Below are positions 35,502 to 45,038 of a stretch of 64,000 nt of DNA, one piece after another. Source of the DNA: Cedecea neteri. GTDB taxonomy: Bacteria > Pseudomonadota > Gammaproteobacteria > Enterobacterales > Enterobacteriaceae. How positions within the stretch are numbered: the stretch's first letter is position 1; each line of letters starts with the position of its first letter. Location of the stretch: positions 2,046,001-2,110,000 of the forward strand of contig NZ_CP009459.1 of NCBI RefSeq assembly GCF_000758325.1. Reading direction: 5' to 3'. Both the position numbers and the translations under genes were made by a program. A model generated the notes under the pieces. The model was not told the DNA's origin. It saw only the letters and a program-made list of their open reading frames with translations, and made no database searches.

Positions 35502-37634
35502 ATGAAACAGGGCGGATGGGTAAACGGGAACATGCCTTTAAAGGCGTTAAGTTGTGCGGTCTTTGCGGCGTGCGCGGGCTTTGCCCATGCAGCGGACAAA
35601 CCGGCGGCACAGGACAGCACGATGGTTGTTACGGCCATGGCACCTTCTTCTTCCGGGCAGGAAGATGAAACCAATGTGGTGGCACATGAGGCGGTGGCTG
35701 GCACTAAATCCAGCTCGCTGATTAGCCGCACACCGCAGAGTATTTCGGTGGTAACCCAGGCTCAAATCGCGGCCATGGCGGCAAAAAATATTCCCCAGAC
35801 GCTGCGCTACGTCGCAGGCGTCTCCTCGGAAGATGCCGGCCCGGATACCCGCTTTGACACCATCATGGTGCGCGGCTTTGAAGCCGACGAATATCTGGAC
35901 GGCCTGCGCCTGCCGCGCGAAGCCTGGTGGAGCCGCCCGGCGTGGGACCCGTTCCTGCTCTCCCGTATTGAAGTGGTCAAAGGCCCGGCTTCGGTGCTCT
36001 ACGGCCAGGCGAATCCCGGCGGCGTGGTGAACCTTGTCAGCAAAACGCCGCAGGCCCAGCCGGGCGGCCAGGTTTATGTCAGCGCCGGAAATAACAGCCA
36101 GTTTGGCACCGGCTTTGACGTCACCGGCCCGCTGACCGACAGCAAAGAGTGGCTCGGCCGCGTGGCGGGCACTTTCTTCGACACCAAAACTCAGGTCGAT
36201 CACACCCGCTACCAGCACTACGACATTGCTCCGTCCGTGACCTGGCAGCCAAACGATCGCACCAGCCTGACGCTGCTGGCCCAGCTGCGCCAGGATCCGG
36301 ACACTGGTTTCTACAACATGCTGCCGGTCAAAGGCACGCTGGTGAACAACCCGAACGGTAACATTGGCACCCATTTCTACGGCGGCCAGCCGGGCTTTGA
36401 TACCTACACCCGCAGGCAGGGCAGCATCGGCTATCAGTTCCGTACCGAATTGAACGATAACATTACGCTGCGTCAGAACGTGCGCTACATCAGCAGCAGC
36501 GCCGATTACCGCATGGTGTACCCGTTCGGGACGTACCCAACCCAGCCGCTGGTTGACCGCTACTCCATGAACCTCACCGAAACGATGAGCAACTTTGCGG
36601 CGGATAACCAGGGCGAGTTCCGCTTTGATACCGGCCCGGTGTCGCACACCGCGCTGCTCGGCGTTGACGTGATGCACTCCTCGGTGCGCAGCCAGGCGGG
36701 CTACGGCGACGCCTCGCCGCTGAATTACCTCAACCCGGACTACAGCACCCCGGTGGAGATCCCGGCGTTTACCAGCAACAGCCATTCGACGATGGATCAA
36801 ACTGGGCTGTACCTGCAGGATCAGCTGGCGCTGGACAACTGGGTGATGAGCCTGGCCGGGCGGTATGACAGCGCGCAGACCAAAGCCACCAACCTGCTGG
36901 ACGGTACTCACCAGACGCGCAACGACTACGCCACCACCGGCCGCGCGGGGCTGCTGTACCACTTTGATAACGGCATTGCGCCGTACATCAGTTACTCGAC
37001 CTCGTTTGTGCCGAGCGCCGGCACCGACTTTAACGGCAATGCGTTTAAGCCAACCAAAGGCAAGCAGACCGAAGTCGGGCTGAAGTACGATCCGGTCGGA
37101 ATGGACGCGCTGTTTACCCTGGCGCTGTTCGATCTGCGTCAGACCAACGTCGCCACGCCGGATCCCGATCACGTGAACTACAGCGTGCAGACCGGGGAGA
37201 TCCGCTCCCGTGGGATCGAGCTGGAAGGAAAAGTGAACGTCACCCCAGCCTGGCAGATCCTCGCGTCTTACTCGCTGACCGACCCGGAAGTGCTGAAGGC
37301 GAACGACGGCAGCGAAGGCAAACACCCGATGGGGATTTCCCGCAATCTGGCTAAGCTCTGGAGCCAGTACGCGTTCAGCGGCCCGCTGGATGGTTTCTCG
37401 CTCGGCGGCGGCGTGCGCTATGTCGGCCCAAGCTATGCGACAACCGACAACTCGCTGCAGGTGCCGGGTGCCACGGTGTATGACGCTCGTATTGGCTGGC
37501 AGTATCGCCAGTGGCAGGTCGCCCTTAACGCCGCCAACCTGACGAACAAAACCTACCTCGCTGCCTGTCAGAACAACGGCTGTGAGTACGCGGTTAAGCG
37601 TCAGTACGTGGCAACGTTAAGTTACCAGTGGTAA
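35502..37634 (+). CDS. TonB-dependent siderophore receptor
   Basis: The 710-residue precursor has a signal peptide ending GFAHA, a TonB box (STMVVTAMA, about 38-46), a plug domain (about 65-170, with RIEVVKGPASVLYGQANPGG) and a 22-strand barrel ending in LSYQW. It belongs to the FhuA/FoxA-type ferric hydroxamate receptor group. Receptor, FhuD-like and FhuB-like genes follow one another with almost no gaps. ATG 35502 is used; an ATG at 35532 would remove ten residues before the hydrophobic core and is also possible. The actual siderophore is unknown. Confidence 0.9.
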   Translation: MKQGGWVNGNMPLKALSCAVFAACAGFAHAADKPAAQDSTMVVTAMAPSSSGQEDETNVVAHEAVAGTKSSSLISRTPQSISVVTQAQIAAMAAKNIPQTLRYVAGVSSEDAGPDTRFDTIMVRGFEADEYLDGLRLPREAWWSRPAWDPFLLSRIEVVKGPASVLYGQANPGGVVNLVSKTPQAQPGGQVYVSAGNNSQFGTGFDVTGPLTDSKEWLGRVAGTFFDTKTQVDHTRYQHYDIAPSVTWQPNDRTSLTLLAQLRQDPDTGFYNMLPVKGTLVNNPNGNIGTHFYGGQPGFDTYTRRQGSIGYQFRTELNDNITLRQNVRYISSSADYRMVYPFGTYPTQPLVDRYSMNLTETMSNFAADNQGEFRFDTGPVSHTALLGVDVMHSSVRSQAGYGDASPLNYLNPDYSTPVEIPAFTSNSHSTMDQTGLYLQDQLALDNWVMSLAGRYDSAQTKATNLLDGTHQTRNDYATTGRAGLLYHFDNGIAPYISYSTSFVPSAGTDFNGNAFKPTKGKQTEVGLKYDPVGMDALFTLALFDLRQTNVATPDPDHVNYSVQTGEIRSRGIELEGKVNVTPAWQILASYSLTDPEVLKANDGSEGKHPMGISRNLAKLWSQYAFSGPLDGFSLGGGVRYVGPSYATTDNSLQVPGATVYDARIGWQYRQWQVALNAANLTNKTYLAACQNNGCEYAVKRQYVATLSYQW

Positions 37635-37638
37635 GCGA

Positions 37639-38499
37639 ATGCTTTCTCGCAGACGTTTACTGACCTTTGCGCTGGCCGCCCCGTTTATCGGGGCGGCTGG
37701 TGCCGTTTCCGGGCCTCCACAGCGTCTGGCGGTGCTGGACTGGGGGCTGACCGAGCTAATTCTGGCGCTCGGCGTGACGCCGCAGTCTGTATCGGCACCT
37801 GACTGGTACCGCAAGCTGATAGGCACACCGGAGTTGCCTGCCAGCGTGGTGGATATTGGCCTGCTATTTCAGCCAAACCTCGAAACCCTGTATGCGCTGA
37901 AGCCCGATCTGATCGTTATCACGCCGGGCCATACGCTGCTTAAGCCGCAGCTGGAGCGCATTACGCCCACGCTGACTCTGCCAACCGGCAGCCTCGCCGA
38001 ATGGCAAATTTCCCTCGATAAGCTGGCTGTTGTACTCCAGCGCCAGGCCCAGGCTCGTGCCGTCACTGCGGCCTTTGAACAGGCTGCGCTTCGCGCCAGA
38101 GAATCCGCCTCGGCTTATCAACGCCCGCTGTTTATCGCCACGCCGGTAGACGCGCTGCATATGCGGCTTTACGGCGCGGGCAGCCTCGCCGGAGATGTGC
38201 TGTCGCGCTGTGGTTTCAGCAACGCCTGGCACGGCGGCGTTAACGCGCAGGGCGAGGCGATGGTCGAGCTGACGCGCATTGGCGCAGACAATGCCGGGCT
38301 GATTCTTTTGCCGGAGGACGGGCAATGGCCGCAGATCCAACGCTGGCAGAGTTCACTGCTTTGGCAGCGCCTGCCGCTCACCTCTCAGACTCAGCTGGCT
38401 TTCCCGGCGCAAAAATTCAATTCCGGCGGTGCGCTGGTGACGGCCACGCGCATTGCCGACGCATTGGGGCAAATCGTAGCGGGGTGGCAGCATGGCTGA
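37639..38499 (+). CDS. FhuD-like ferric siderophore-binding protein
   Basis: The 286-residue periplasmic binding protein has a twin-arginine type signal (LSRRRLLTFALAAPF) and the class III helical-backbone fold (LAVLDWGLTELILALG; LKPDLIVITPG). It would take the ferric siderophore from the outer-membrane receptor to the FhuB-like permease. It starts 4 bases after the receptor stop and overlaps the permease start by 8 bases, so expression is coupled. The substrate is probably hydroxamate-type by homology to FhuD. Confidence 0.87.
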   Translation: MLSRRRLLTFALAAPFIGAAGAVSGPPQRLAVLDWGLTELILALGVTPQSVSAPDWYRKLIGTPELPASVVDIGLLFQPNLETLYALKPDLIVITPGHTLLKPQLERITPTLTLPTGSLAEWQISLDKLAVVLQRQAQARAVTAAFEQAALRARESASAYQRPLFIATPVDALHMRLYGAGSLAGDVLSRCGFSNAWHGGVNAQGEAMVELTRIGADNAGLILLPEDGQWPQIQRWQSSLLWQRLPLTSQTQLAFPAQKFNSGGALVTATRIADALGQIVAGWQHG

Positions 38500-40489
38500 G
38501 ACGGGAAAAACAACGGCTTCCTGGCTGCTGATCGCCGGGCTTTGGCTGGCGAGCATCGTCATGGCGCTGCAAAACGTCGCGCAGTACGGCGGGCTTCTGC
38601 ACGGCCTGAACGTGCTGTTTAGCTCGCAAATGCCTGACGCGCAGGCGGTGATCCTGCACGCCATGTGGTTCCCGCGTCAGGTGATGGCCTTGCTCGGCGG
38701 CGCTGTACTGGCCCTTTGCGGCTGGCTGATGCAGCGGGCGCTGCGCAACCCGCTGGCGGAGCCGATTACCCTCGGCATGACCTCTGGCGCGACGCTGGCT
38801 TTGGGCGTGGCGTCGATGTGGTTCCCGGCCACGCTGCTGTCGGCGCGAACTGGGGTAGTGATTGCCGGGGAAGTTGCCGCTTTGCTGCTGGTGTTGCTGC
38901 TTTCATGGCGGCAGCGCCTGTCGCCGTTAGTGATGATTCAGGCGGGAATGCTGGTCAACCTGTGGTGCGGCTCGCTGACCATGATCATGGCGGTGATCAA
39001 CGACCGTTTTCTGCTGTCGGTGCTGATGTGGGGCGGCGGCTCGCTGGCACAGCAGGACTGGGGTGGCGTGACGGCGATTCTGCCCTGGCTCGGGCTGTGC
39101 GGCCTGGCGTTATTGCTGTTGCTGCGCCCGCTGGCGCTGCTCAGGCTGCCGGAGGCGATGGTGAGTAGCTTAGGCGCATCCCCGCTGCTGATCCGTTCGG
39201 CGGCGATGGCGTTGGCTTTGGTGATGAGTGCCTTAATCATTAATAGCGTCGGGGTGATTGGCTTTATCGGCCTGGCCGCCCCGCACCTGGCGCGCTTAGG
39301 CGGGGCACGTACCACCCGGCAAATGCTCAGCCACTCGCTGCTTATCGGGGCAGGTTTGCTGTGGTTCACCGATCTGTGCGTCAGCCGTGTCACGCTGCTG
39401 GACGGGCAGCTGCTGCCGGTGGGGATGTTAACTGCCCTGACCGGCGGGCCGCTGCTGATCCTGCTGGCGGGCAAGGCCCGGCATCAGGTGCTGGACACCA
39501 CACCTTCGGCTTACGAAGGCGAAGCGGGCGGCGTGCGGTTTCCGGCGGGCATGGCTTTTGCGCTGCTGCTGGTGGCTGTTGTGCTGTCGCTGTTTGTCGG
39601 GCAGGGGCTGCACGGCTGGCACTGGACGACGCTCGCGGAACAACCTGCTTTGCTGCCGATGCGCCTGCCGCGCCTGCTGGCGGCATTGAGTGCCGGGGCT
39701 TTGCTGGCGGCGGCGGGCGTGTTGATGCAGCGCGTCAGCGGCAACCCGTTGGCAAGCCCGGAGATCCTCGGCATCGGCGGCGGGGCGGCGATGGGCGTGA
39801 CGGCATTTCTGCTGCTGTTCCCGGCGGGTGGAACGGGGCTGATGATCCTCAGCAGCGCCGCCGGGGCGCTGATCAGCCTGCTGGTGACGCTGTGGAGCAG
39901 CCGCCAGAGCGCCTTTAACCCGCAGCGGGTGCTGCTCAACGGCCTGGCGCTGAACGCCCTGTTTCAGGCCATCGCCAGCATTGTGATGCTGAATAACCGC
40001 CAGGCCAGTTCGATGCTGCTGCAGCTGATGACCGGCAGCACCTACTACGTCAATAACGGCATCGCCATCGGCGTGTTCTTCGCCATGTTGCTGCTGCTGG
40101 CGGTTTCTCCCCTGTGCAAACGCTGGCTGCTGCTGCTGCCGCTCGGGCAGGTGAGCGGCTCGCTGGGCGTGAATGTCGCCAGGGCGAGGATTAGCGTACT
40201 GGCGCTGGCTGCACTGATGACCGGACTGGCCACGCTGATCGTCGGGCCGGTGTCGTTTGTCGGGCTGCTGGGGCCGCATCTGGCGCGTAAAGCTGGCGCG
40301 AAACGCCCGATGGCGCAGTTGTTCACCGCCGCGCTGTTGTCCGCGCTGATTATGGTGCTGGCGGACTGGATGGGCCGCAATTTTCTTTATCCGCGTCAGC
40401 TGCCTGTAGGGCTGGTGGCGTCGCTGGTCGGCGTACCGCTGCTGGTATGGCCGCTGATCCGTAGCCGGGCGCATACACATCAACAATAG
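38492..40489 (+). CDS. FhuB-like fused iron-siderophore permease
   Basis: The 665-residue inner-membrane protein consists of two homologous FecCD-type permease halves (about 1-330 and 345-660) fused end to end as in E. coli FhuB (660 residues). Each half has the GFIGLAAPHLAR / FVGLLGPHLAR coupling motif that docks an ATPase, and RNPLAEP / GNPLASP blocks. A partner ATPase of the FhuC type is required for transport, but none is encoded in this operon. It overlaps the fhuD-like gene by 8 bases. Confidence 0.88.
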   Translation: MAETGKTTASWLLIAGLWLASIVMALQNVAQYGGLLHGLNVLFSSQMPDAQAVILHAMWFPRQVMALLGGAVLALCGWLMQRALRNPLAEPITLGMTSGATLALGVASMWFPATLLSARTGVVIAGEVAALLLVLLLSWRQRLSPLVMIQAGMLVNLWCGSLTMIMAVINDRFLLSVLMWGGGSLAQQDWGGVTAILPWLGLCGLALLLLLRPLALLRLPEAMVSSLGASPLLIRSAAMALALVMSALIINSVGVIGFIGLAAPHLARLGGARTTRQMLSHSLLIGAGLLWFTDLCVSRVTLLDGQLLPVGMLTALTGGPLLILLAGKARHQVLDTTPSAYEGEAGGVRFPAGMAFALLLVAVVLSLFVGQGLHGWHWTTLAEQPALLPMRLPRLLAALSAGALLAAAGVLMQRVSGNPLASPEILGIGGGAAMGVTAFLLLFPAGGTGLMILSSAAGALISLLVTLWSSRQSAFNPQRVLLNGLALNALFQAIASIVMLNNRQASSMLLQLMTGSTYYVNNGIAIGVFFAMLLLLAVSPLCKRWLLLLPLGQVSGSLGVNVARARISVLALAALMTGLATLIVGPVSFVGLLGPHLARKAGAKRPMAQLFTAALLSALIMVLADWMGRNFLYPRQLPVGLVASLVGVPLLVWPLIRSRAHTHQQ

Positions 40490-40522
40490 CGCCGGAAGAG
40501 TAATGTCGAAAAGGAAGTAACA

Positions 40523-42142
40523 ATGTCTCTGTTAATGATGCTGTTCCGCCTGGTGGGCGGCTGGCTGGTGCTGGCGGCGTTTGCCAGCGTGGTCAGCGGG
40601 CTAAGCAACGCCTCGCTGCTGGCGGTGATCAACCATAGCCTGACGCTGCCGCCCGGCGGGCTGGCCGACGTGGCGCTGAAGTTTGTGCTGCTGGCCGCGT
40701 TAATGTTGGGCACCCGCGTGCTCGCCGAAACGCTGTTTATGTGGCTCGGGCAAAAAGTGAAGGCCACTTTGCGCAAAGACGTGGTTGATCACGTTAGCGA
40801 AACCGCGTGGGCGCAGCTGGAGAAAACCGGCATGGCGAAAGCGGTGTCCATTCTGACCCAGGATCTCGACACGCTGGTGGTCTTTTTCGTCAGCCTGCCG
40901 GGGCTGCTTATCTACGGGGCGGCGATTGTCGGCTGCCTGATTTACCTCGGCACGCTGTCGTGGCAGGTCCTGCTGCTGGCGCTGTTGGTGCTTGGCCTGG
41001 GGGCGATGGGCTACCGCGCCGCCCACGGCAAAGCGCTGGGGCTGCTGCGCAGTTCGCGGCAGCGGGAAGATACGCTGATCGCCCAGTGTAAAAAACTGTT
41101 CGATGGCGGGCGCGAGTTTCGCCTGAATCCGCCGCGCAGACGACATTTTGTCGACGGGCCGCTGAGCGAGAACATTGAGGCGGTTCGCATCGAACGCACT
41201 CGCGGGTATGTGTTTTACGGCCTGGCGAAGAGCTGGGGCAGCGTGCTGTTCTTCGCGTTTATCGGCGTGGTGCTCTACTGGCTGCGGGAGTCGCTGGCGC
41301 TTAGCTCGGCGGTAATGACCGGCTACACGATGATTTTTCTGTACATGATTGTTCCGGTGGAAGGCGTTTTGTCGGCGCTGCCGACGGTGACCAGCGCCCG
41401 CATCGCGCTCCAGCGAATCGCCCAGCTTAAAACCGATCTGCCACAGGAAAAGCTGCTGCCGCTGAAAAGCCTGCCGCGTTTTGACAGCCTTGAGCTGGCC
41501 GATATTCGCTACGAGTATCAGGGCGAAGAGGGGGAACGTTTTACCCTCGGGCCGCTTAATCTTCGTTTCGCCCAGGGCGAGCTTGTCTTTCTGGTGGGCG
41601 GCAACGGCAGCGGGAAAACCACGCTGGCTAATCTGCTGGTCGGCCTTTACCCGCCGGACAGCGGCGAACTTCGGCTTAACGGCAGGCTGATAACGCCCGA
41701 GCAGCGTGAGATCTACCGCCAGCACTTCGCCGTGGTGTTCAATGATTTCTTCCTGTTTGATGACGTGGATAACGTCCACGAGCGCACCGCGGATCAGGTG
41801 AACAAGCTGCTGCATCTGCTGAAGCTCGACCACAAAGTGGCCTTCCGGGAGGGGCGCTTCTCAACCACCGCGCTTTCTCAGGGGCAGCGTAAACGCCTCG
41901 CGCTGCTGCAGGCGTGGCTGGAGAACCGGCCTTTTTATCTGTTTGATGAGTGGGCGGCGGATCAGGATCCCGGCTTTAAAGAGGTGTTCTACAAAGTGCT
42001 GCTGCCGTTGCTGAAAGCGGAGGGCAAAACGGTGCTCGCCATTACCCACGATGACCGCTATTTCCCGCTGGCGGACAGGCTGATCAAGCTGGAGTCCGGG
42101 CAAGTGGTGGCAGACAGCGTACTCAGGCCGCTGTCTGCCTGA
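40523..42142 (+). CDS. SyrD/PvdE-type ABC exporter (cyclic peptide or siderophore export family)
   Basis: The 539-residue half-transporter has six membrane spans (about 1-300) fused to an ATPase domain (about 325-535). Walker A is VGGNGSGKTT, the signature is ALSQGQRKRLAL and Walker B is FYLFDEWAADQDP. This is the cyclic-peptide transporter family that includes PvdE (pyoverdine precursor export) and SyrD. It starts 33 bases after the FhuB-like gene behind an AAGGAAG ribosome site. It is not a FhuC substitute by architecture, so its role next to siderophore uptake genes is unclear; export of a siderophore or of a released ligand is possible. Confidence 0.85.
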   Translation: MSLLMMLFRLVGGWLVLAAFASVVSGLSNASLLAVINHSLTLPPGGLADVALKFVLLAALMLGTRVLAETLFMWLGQKVKATLRKDVVDHVSETAWAQLEKTGMAKAVSILTQDLDTLVVFFVSLPGLLIYGAAIVGCLIYLGTLSWQVLLLALLVLGLGAMGYRAAHGKALGLLRSSRQREDTLIAQCKKLFDGGREFRLNPPRRRHFVDGPLSENIEAVRIERTRGYVFYGLAKSWGSVLFFAFIGVVLYWLRESLALSSAVMTGYTMIFLYMIVPVEGVLSALPTVTSARIALQRIAQLKTDLPQEKLLPLKSLPRFDSLELADIRYEYQGEEGERFTLGPLNLRFAQGELVFLVGGNGSGKTTLANLLVGLYPPDSGELRLNGRLITPEQREIYRQHFAVVFNDFFLFDDVDNVHERTADQVNKLLHLLKLDHKVAFREGRFSTTALSQGQRKRLALLQAWLENRPFYLFDEWAADQDPGFKEVFYKVLLPLLKAEGKTVLAITHDDRYFPLADRLIKLESGQVVADSVLRPLSA

Positions 42143-42151
42143 ATCGCAGAG

Positions 42152-43117
42152 CTACACCAAATGACACGCGACGCGGTGGGCGTCGCCCACTTCCCGCAGC
42201 GCCGGGACTTCCTGGCGGCAGCGGTCGGTGACTAGCGGGCAGCGCGAAGAGAAACGGCAGCCGGAAGGAGGGCGAGAAGGATCGGGGATTTCGCCCTGAA
42301 TGGCGGCTACCGGCTCGCTGTCCGGGTCCAGCGTCGGGACGGCTGCTAACAGCGCCTGCGTATAGGGGTGCAGCGGTCGGCTGAACAGCACGTCGCGGCT
42401 GGCGGTTTCCACCAGTTGGCCGAGATACATCACCGCGACGTCGTCGCAGAGGTGTTCCACCACGCCGAGATCGTGCGAAATAAACAGAAACGTCACGCCG
42501 CGTTCGTCGCGCAGATCGGAAAACAGGTTGATGATTTGCGCCTGAATGGAGACGTCGAGCGCCGAGATCGGTTCGTCCGCAATAATAAAATCTGGGTTAA
42601 GGATCAGCGCGCGGGCGATGCCAATGCGCTGGCGCTGGCCGCCAGAAAACTCATGCGGGAAACGGTTGTAATGCTGAGGCGCCAGGCCACAAATTTTCAT
42701 CACTTCCAGCACCTTGTCCCGCAGTTCGGCGCGGGTACACAGCTTGTGCTCCAGCATCGCTTCGCCGATGGCATCGCCCACGCGGATGCGCGGGTTTAGC
42801 GAGCTGTAAGGATCCTGGAAAACGAGCTGGATTTTGGGGCGCAATGCCCGCGACTCCTTGGCGCTCAGTTCACTCAGTTCTTTGCCGCGATACTTCACGC
42901 TACCGGCGGTTTTGTCATACAGGCCGAGCAGGGTGCGGCCGACGGTGGTTTTCCCGCTGCCGGACTCGCCCACGAGGCCGAAAATGGTGCCCTGGCGAAT
43001 GTTAAAGCTGACGCCGTCCACCGCGCGCAGCTCGCCGGTTTGCTGGCCGAACAGCCCGTCGCGCAGCGGGAAGTGTTTTTTGAGCCCTTCGACTTCAATA
43101 ACGTACTGAGTGTTCAC
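42152..43117 (-). CDS. Peptide-type ABC importer ATPase, DppF/OppF-like
   Basis: The 321-residue ATPase has Walker A GESGSGKTT (about 53-61), signature FSGGQRQRIGIARAL, Walker B FIIADEP and the C-terminal oligopeptide/dipeptide extension with a cysteine pattern (CRFSSRCPLVTDRC) found in OppF/DppF-type subunits. It is last in a five-gene importer operon and overlaps the upstream ATPase gene by 4 bases. The converging SyrD-like gene ends only 9 bases away. Confidence 0.88.
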   Translation of the reverse strand: MNTQYVIEVEGLKKHFPLRDGLFGQQTGELRAVDGVSFNIRQGTIFGLVGESGSGKTTVGRTLLGLYDKTAGSVKYRGKELSELSAKESRALRPKIQLVFQDPYSSLNPRIRVGDAIGEAMLEHKLCTRAELRDKVLEVMKICGLAPQHYNRFPHEFSGGQRQRIGIARALILNPDFIIADEPISALDVSIQAQIINLFSDLRDERGVTFLFISHDLGVVEHLCDDVAVMYLGQLVETASRDVLFSRPLHPYTQALLAAVPTLDPDSEPVAAIQGEIPDPSRPPSGCRFSSRCPLVTDRCRQEVPALREVGDAHRVACHLV

Positions 43118-44094
43118 GATGCGGACTCCGCTAACTCACTGTAAAAACAGGCGGCCTGTCGCTGCTGCCCGAGTAGCGCCGGAATGCCCTGGCGGCAGCG
43201 CTCGGTGGCGCGTTCGCAGCGATCGGTGAAGGCGCAGTAAGGCGGCAGGGCGGCTAAATCGGGCACCTGGCCGGGAATCGAATAGAGCCTGCGGCGGCGT
43301 TCGCCGGGAACAGGCCGGGAAGCAATCAGCCCTTTGGTATATGGATGCAGCGGATGGCGGAGCACCTCCGCCGTTGGCCCCTGCTCGACGATGCGCCCGG
43401 CATACATCACCACGACGTGTTCCGCCATTTGGGCTATAACGCCGAGATCGTGGGTGATCAGCATCAGCGCCATATGGTGCTGGCGCGCCTGATCCCGCAA
43501 TAGACGCAGGATCTGCGCCTGAACGGTGACGTCCAGCGCCGTGGTCGGCTCATCGGCGATCAGCAGCTTTGGCCGGCAGCTCAGCGCCATGGCGATCATC
43601 ACGCGCTGCAGCATCCCGCCGGAAAGCTGGTGTGGGTAGCTGGCCATCAGGCTTTCCGCTCGCGCCAGCCCGACGTCGGTCAGCATTTGTGTCGCCAGCT
43701 GCCAGGCGGCTTTGGGTGTTTCGCCCCAGTGGCGGAGCAGCGGCTCGCAAAGCTGGTCGCCGATAGTCAGCACCGGGTTCAGGGCGGTCATCGGCTCCTG
43801 GAAAATCATCGCCAGTTCGTTGCCGCGCAAATCTGCCATCTGCGCAGGTTTCAGGCCCAGCAGGTTTTTTCCCTGAAACAGGATTTCGCCGCCGTCGATA
43901 CGAGCCGCCTGTGGAGGGAGTAAGCCCATCAGCGACATGGCGGTCACGCTTTTACCGCAGCCTGACTCGCCGACGACGCCAACGGTTTGCCCGGCATGAA
44001 CGGTAAACGACACGTCCTGCACGGCGCGCACGCGGCCCTGTTCTCCGGCGAAGGAGAGAGAAAGGTTATTAAACTCAATCAGCGCTTCGTTCAT
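43114..44094 (-). CDS. Peptide-type ABC importer ATPase, DppD/OppD-like
   Basis: The 326-residue ATPase has Walker A GESGCGKS (about 37-44), signature [15 protein letters not shown], Walker B LLIADEP and a C-terminal [14 protein letters not shown] cysteine cluster as in DppD/OppD. It would pair with the DppF-like ATPase. The gene overlaps both neighbours by 4 bases, so all ATPase and permease genes are translationally coupled. Confidence 0.88.
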   Translation of the reverse strand: MNEALIEFNNLSLSFAGEQGRVRAVQDVSFTVHAGQTVGVVGESGCGKSVTAMSLMGLLPPQAARIDGGEILFQGKNLLGLKPAQMADLRGNELAMIFQEPMTALNPVLTIGDQLCEPLLRHWGETPKAAWQLATQMLTDVGLARAESLMASYPHQLSGGMLQRVMIAMALSCRPKLLIADEPTTALDVTVQAQILRLLRDQARQHHMALMLITHDLGVIAQMAEHVVVMYAGRIVEQGPTAEVLRHPLHPYTKGLIASRPVPGERRRRLYSIPGQVPDLAALPPYCAFTDRCERATERCRQGIPALLGQQRQAACFYSELAESAS

Positions 44095-45038
44095 TTCGCG
44101 CCTCGCTTCATTTTCGGATCCAGCGCATCGCGCAGGCCGTCGCCCAGCACGTTAATGGCGATCACGGTGATAAAAATGGCGATGCCCGGCGGCATCCACA
44201 GCCACGGGCGGCGCTGGAAGTCGATCAGGCTGTTGGCGCTGTCCATCATGTTGCCCCACGAAGGCGTGGGCGGCACGACGCCGAGGCCGAGGTAGCTCAG
44301 CGCTGACTCCATCAGAATAGCGTTGGCTACCGCCATCGTCGCCATCACTACCAGAATCGGAATGGTATTCGGCAGCAGGTGCCCGAACAGGCGGCGACGG
44401 GCGGAAAGGCCTAATACGCGGGTCGCCAGCATAAAGTCGCGCTCGCGCAGGGAGAGGATTTGCCCGCGCACCAGGCGCGCCAGCTTCGGCCACTCCAGCA
44501 GGCTCAGCATGATAACCACCATGTAAATGCGCGAGTCCGGCGAGAAGTCGAGCTCCGACAGCATCGCACCCGCGACAATCAGCAGCGGCAGGCTGGGAAT
44601 GGTCATCACCAGGTCTGCCAGGCGCATAATCAGTTTGTCGGTCCAGCCGCCGAGATAGCCGGAAACCGCGCCGAGCAGGTAGCCGAGGGTGACCGAGAGC
44701 AGCATGGTCAGCAGGCCGATAATTAATGAGATGCGCCCGGCCAGCAACAGGCGGGTGTAAACATCGCGCCCGAGGAAGTCGGTGCCCAGCCAGTGGATTT
44801 CGCCCGGCGGCTTGTTGATCATCAGGGCGTCGGTGGCGTCGTCCTTCCACGGCGACCAGAGCGGCCCCAGGGCGCACCAGATTGCCATCACTATCAGCAG
44901 AATCAGGCAGAACATCGCCAGGCGGTTGCGCCTCAGCGCCTGCCAGGCCTGGCGCCACGGGGAAGGTGTCACCTGTGCCAGCGCCGGAATTTCGGCCTTG
45001 CGCAGACGGCGGTTAGTAGAAAACAGAGAGCTGAGCAT
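44091..45038 (-). CDS. Peptide-type ABC importer permease, DppC/OppC-like
   Basis: The 315-residue permease has about six membrane spans, a DppC-type N-terminal tail (WQALRRNRLAMFCL) and the importer loop sequence around SYLGLGVVPPTPSWGNMM, where the ATPases dock. I start it at the ATG at 45038, which shares its A with the TGA of the preceding permease gene (TGATG); a longer frame upstream would overlap that gene for no reason. Confidence 0.87.
   Translation of the reverse strand: MLSSLFSTNRRLRKAEIPALAQVTPSPWRQAWQALRRNRLAMFCLILLIVMAIWCALGPLWSPWKDDATDALMINKPPGEIHWLGTDFLGRDVYTRLLLAGRISLIIGLLTMLLSVTLGYLLGAVSGYLGGWTDKLIMRLADLVMTIPSLPLLIVAGAMLSELDFSPDSRIYMVVIMLSLLEWPKLARLVRGQILSLRERDFMLATRVLGLSARRRLFGHLLPNTIPILVVMATMAVANAILMESALSYLGLGVVPPTPSWGNMMDSANSLIDFQRRPWLWMPPGIAIFITVIAINVLGDGLRDALDPKMKRGAK

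Noticed and set aside
35547-37325. A 592-codon open frame opposite the TonB receptor gene
   Set aside because: It is a codon-bias shadow of an intact receptor gene, with no start signal and no recognisable family.
39428-41833. Long antisense frames opposite the FhuB-like and SyrD-like genes
   Set aside because: Glutamine- and arginine-rich shadows of GC-rich membrane protein genes, without ribosome sites.
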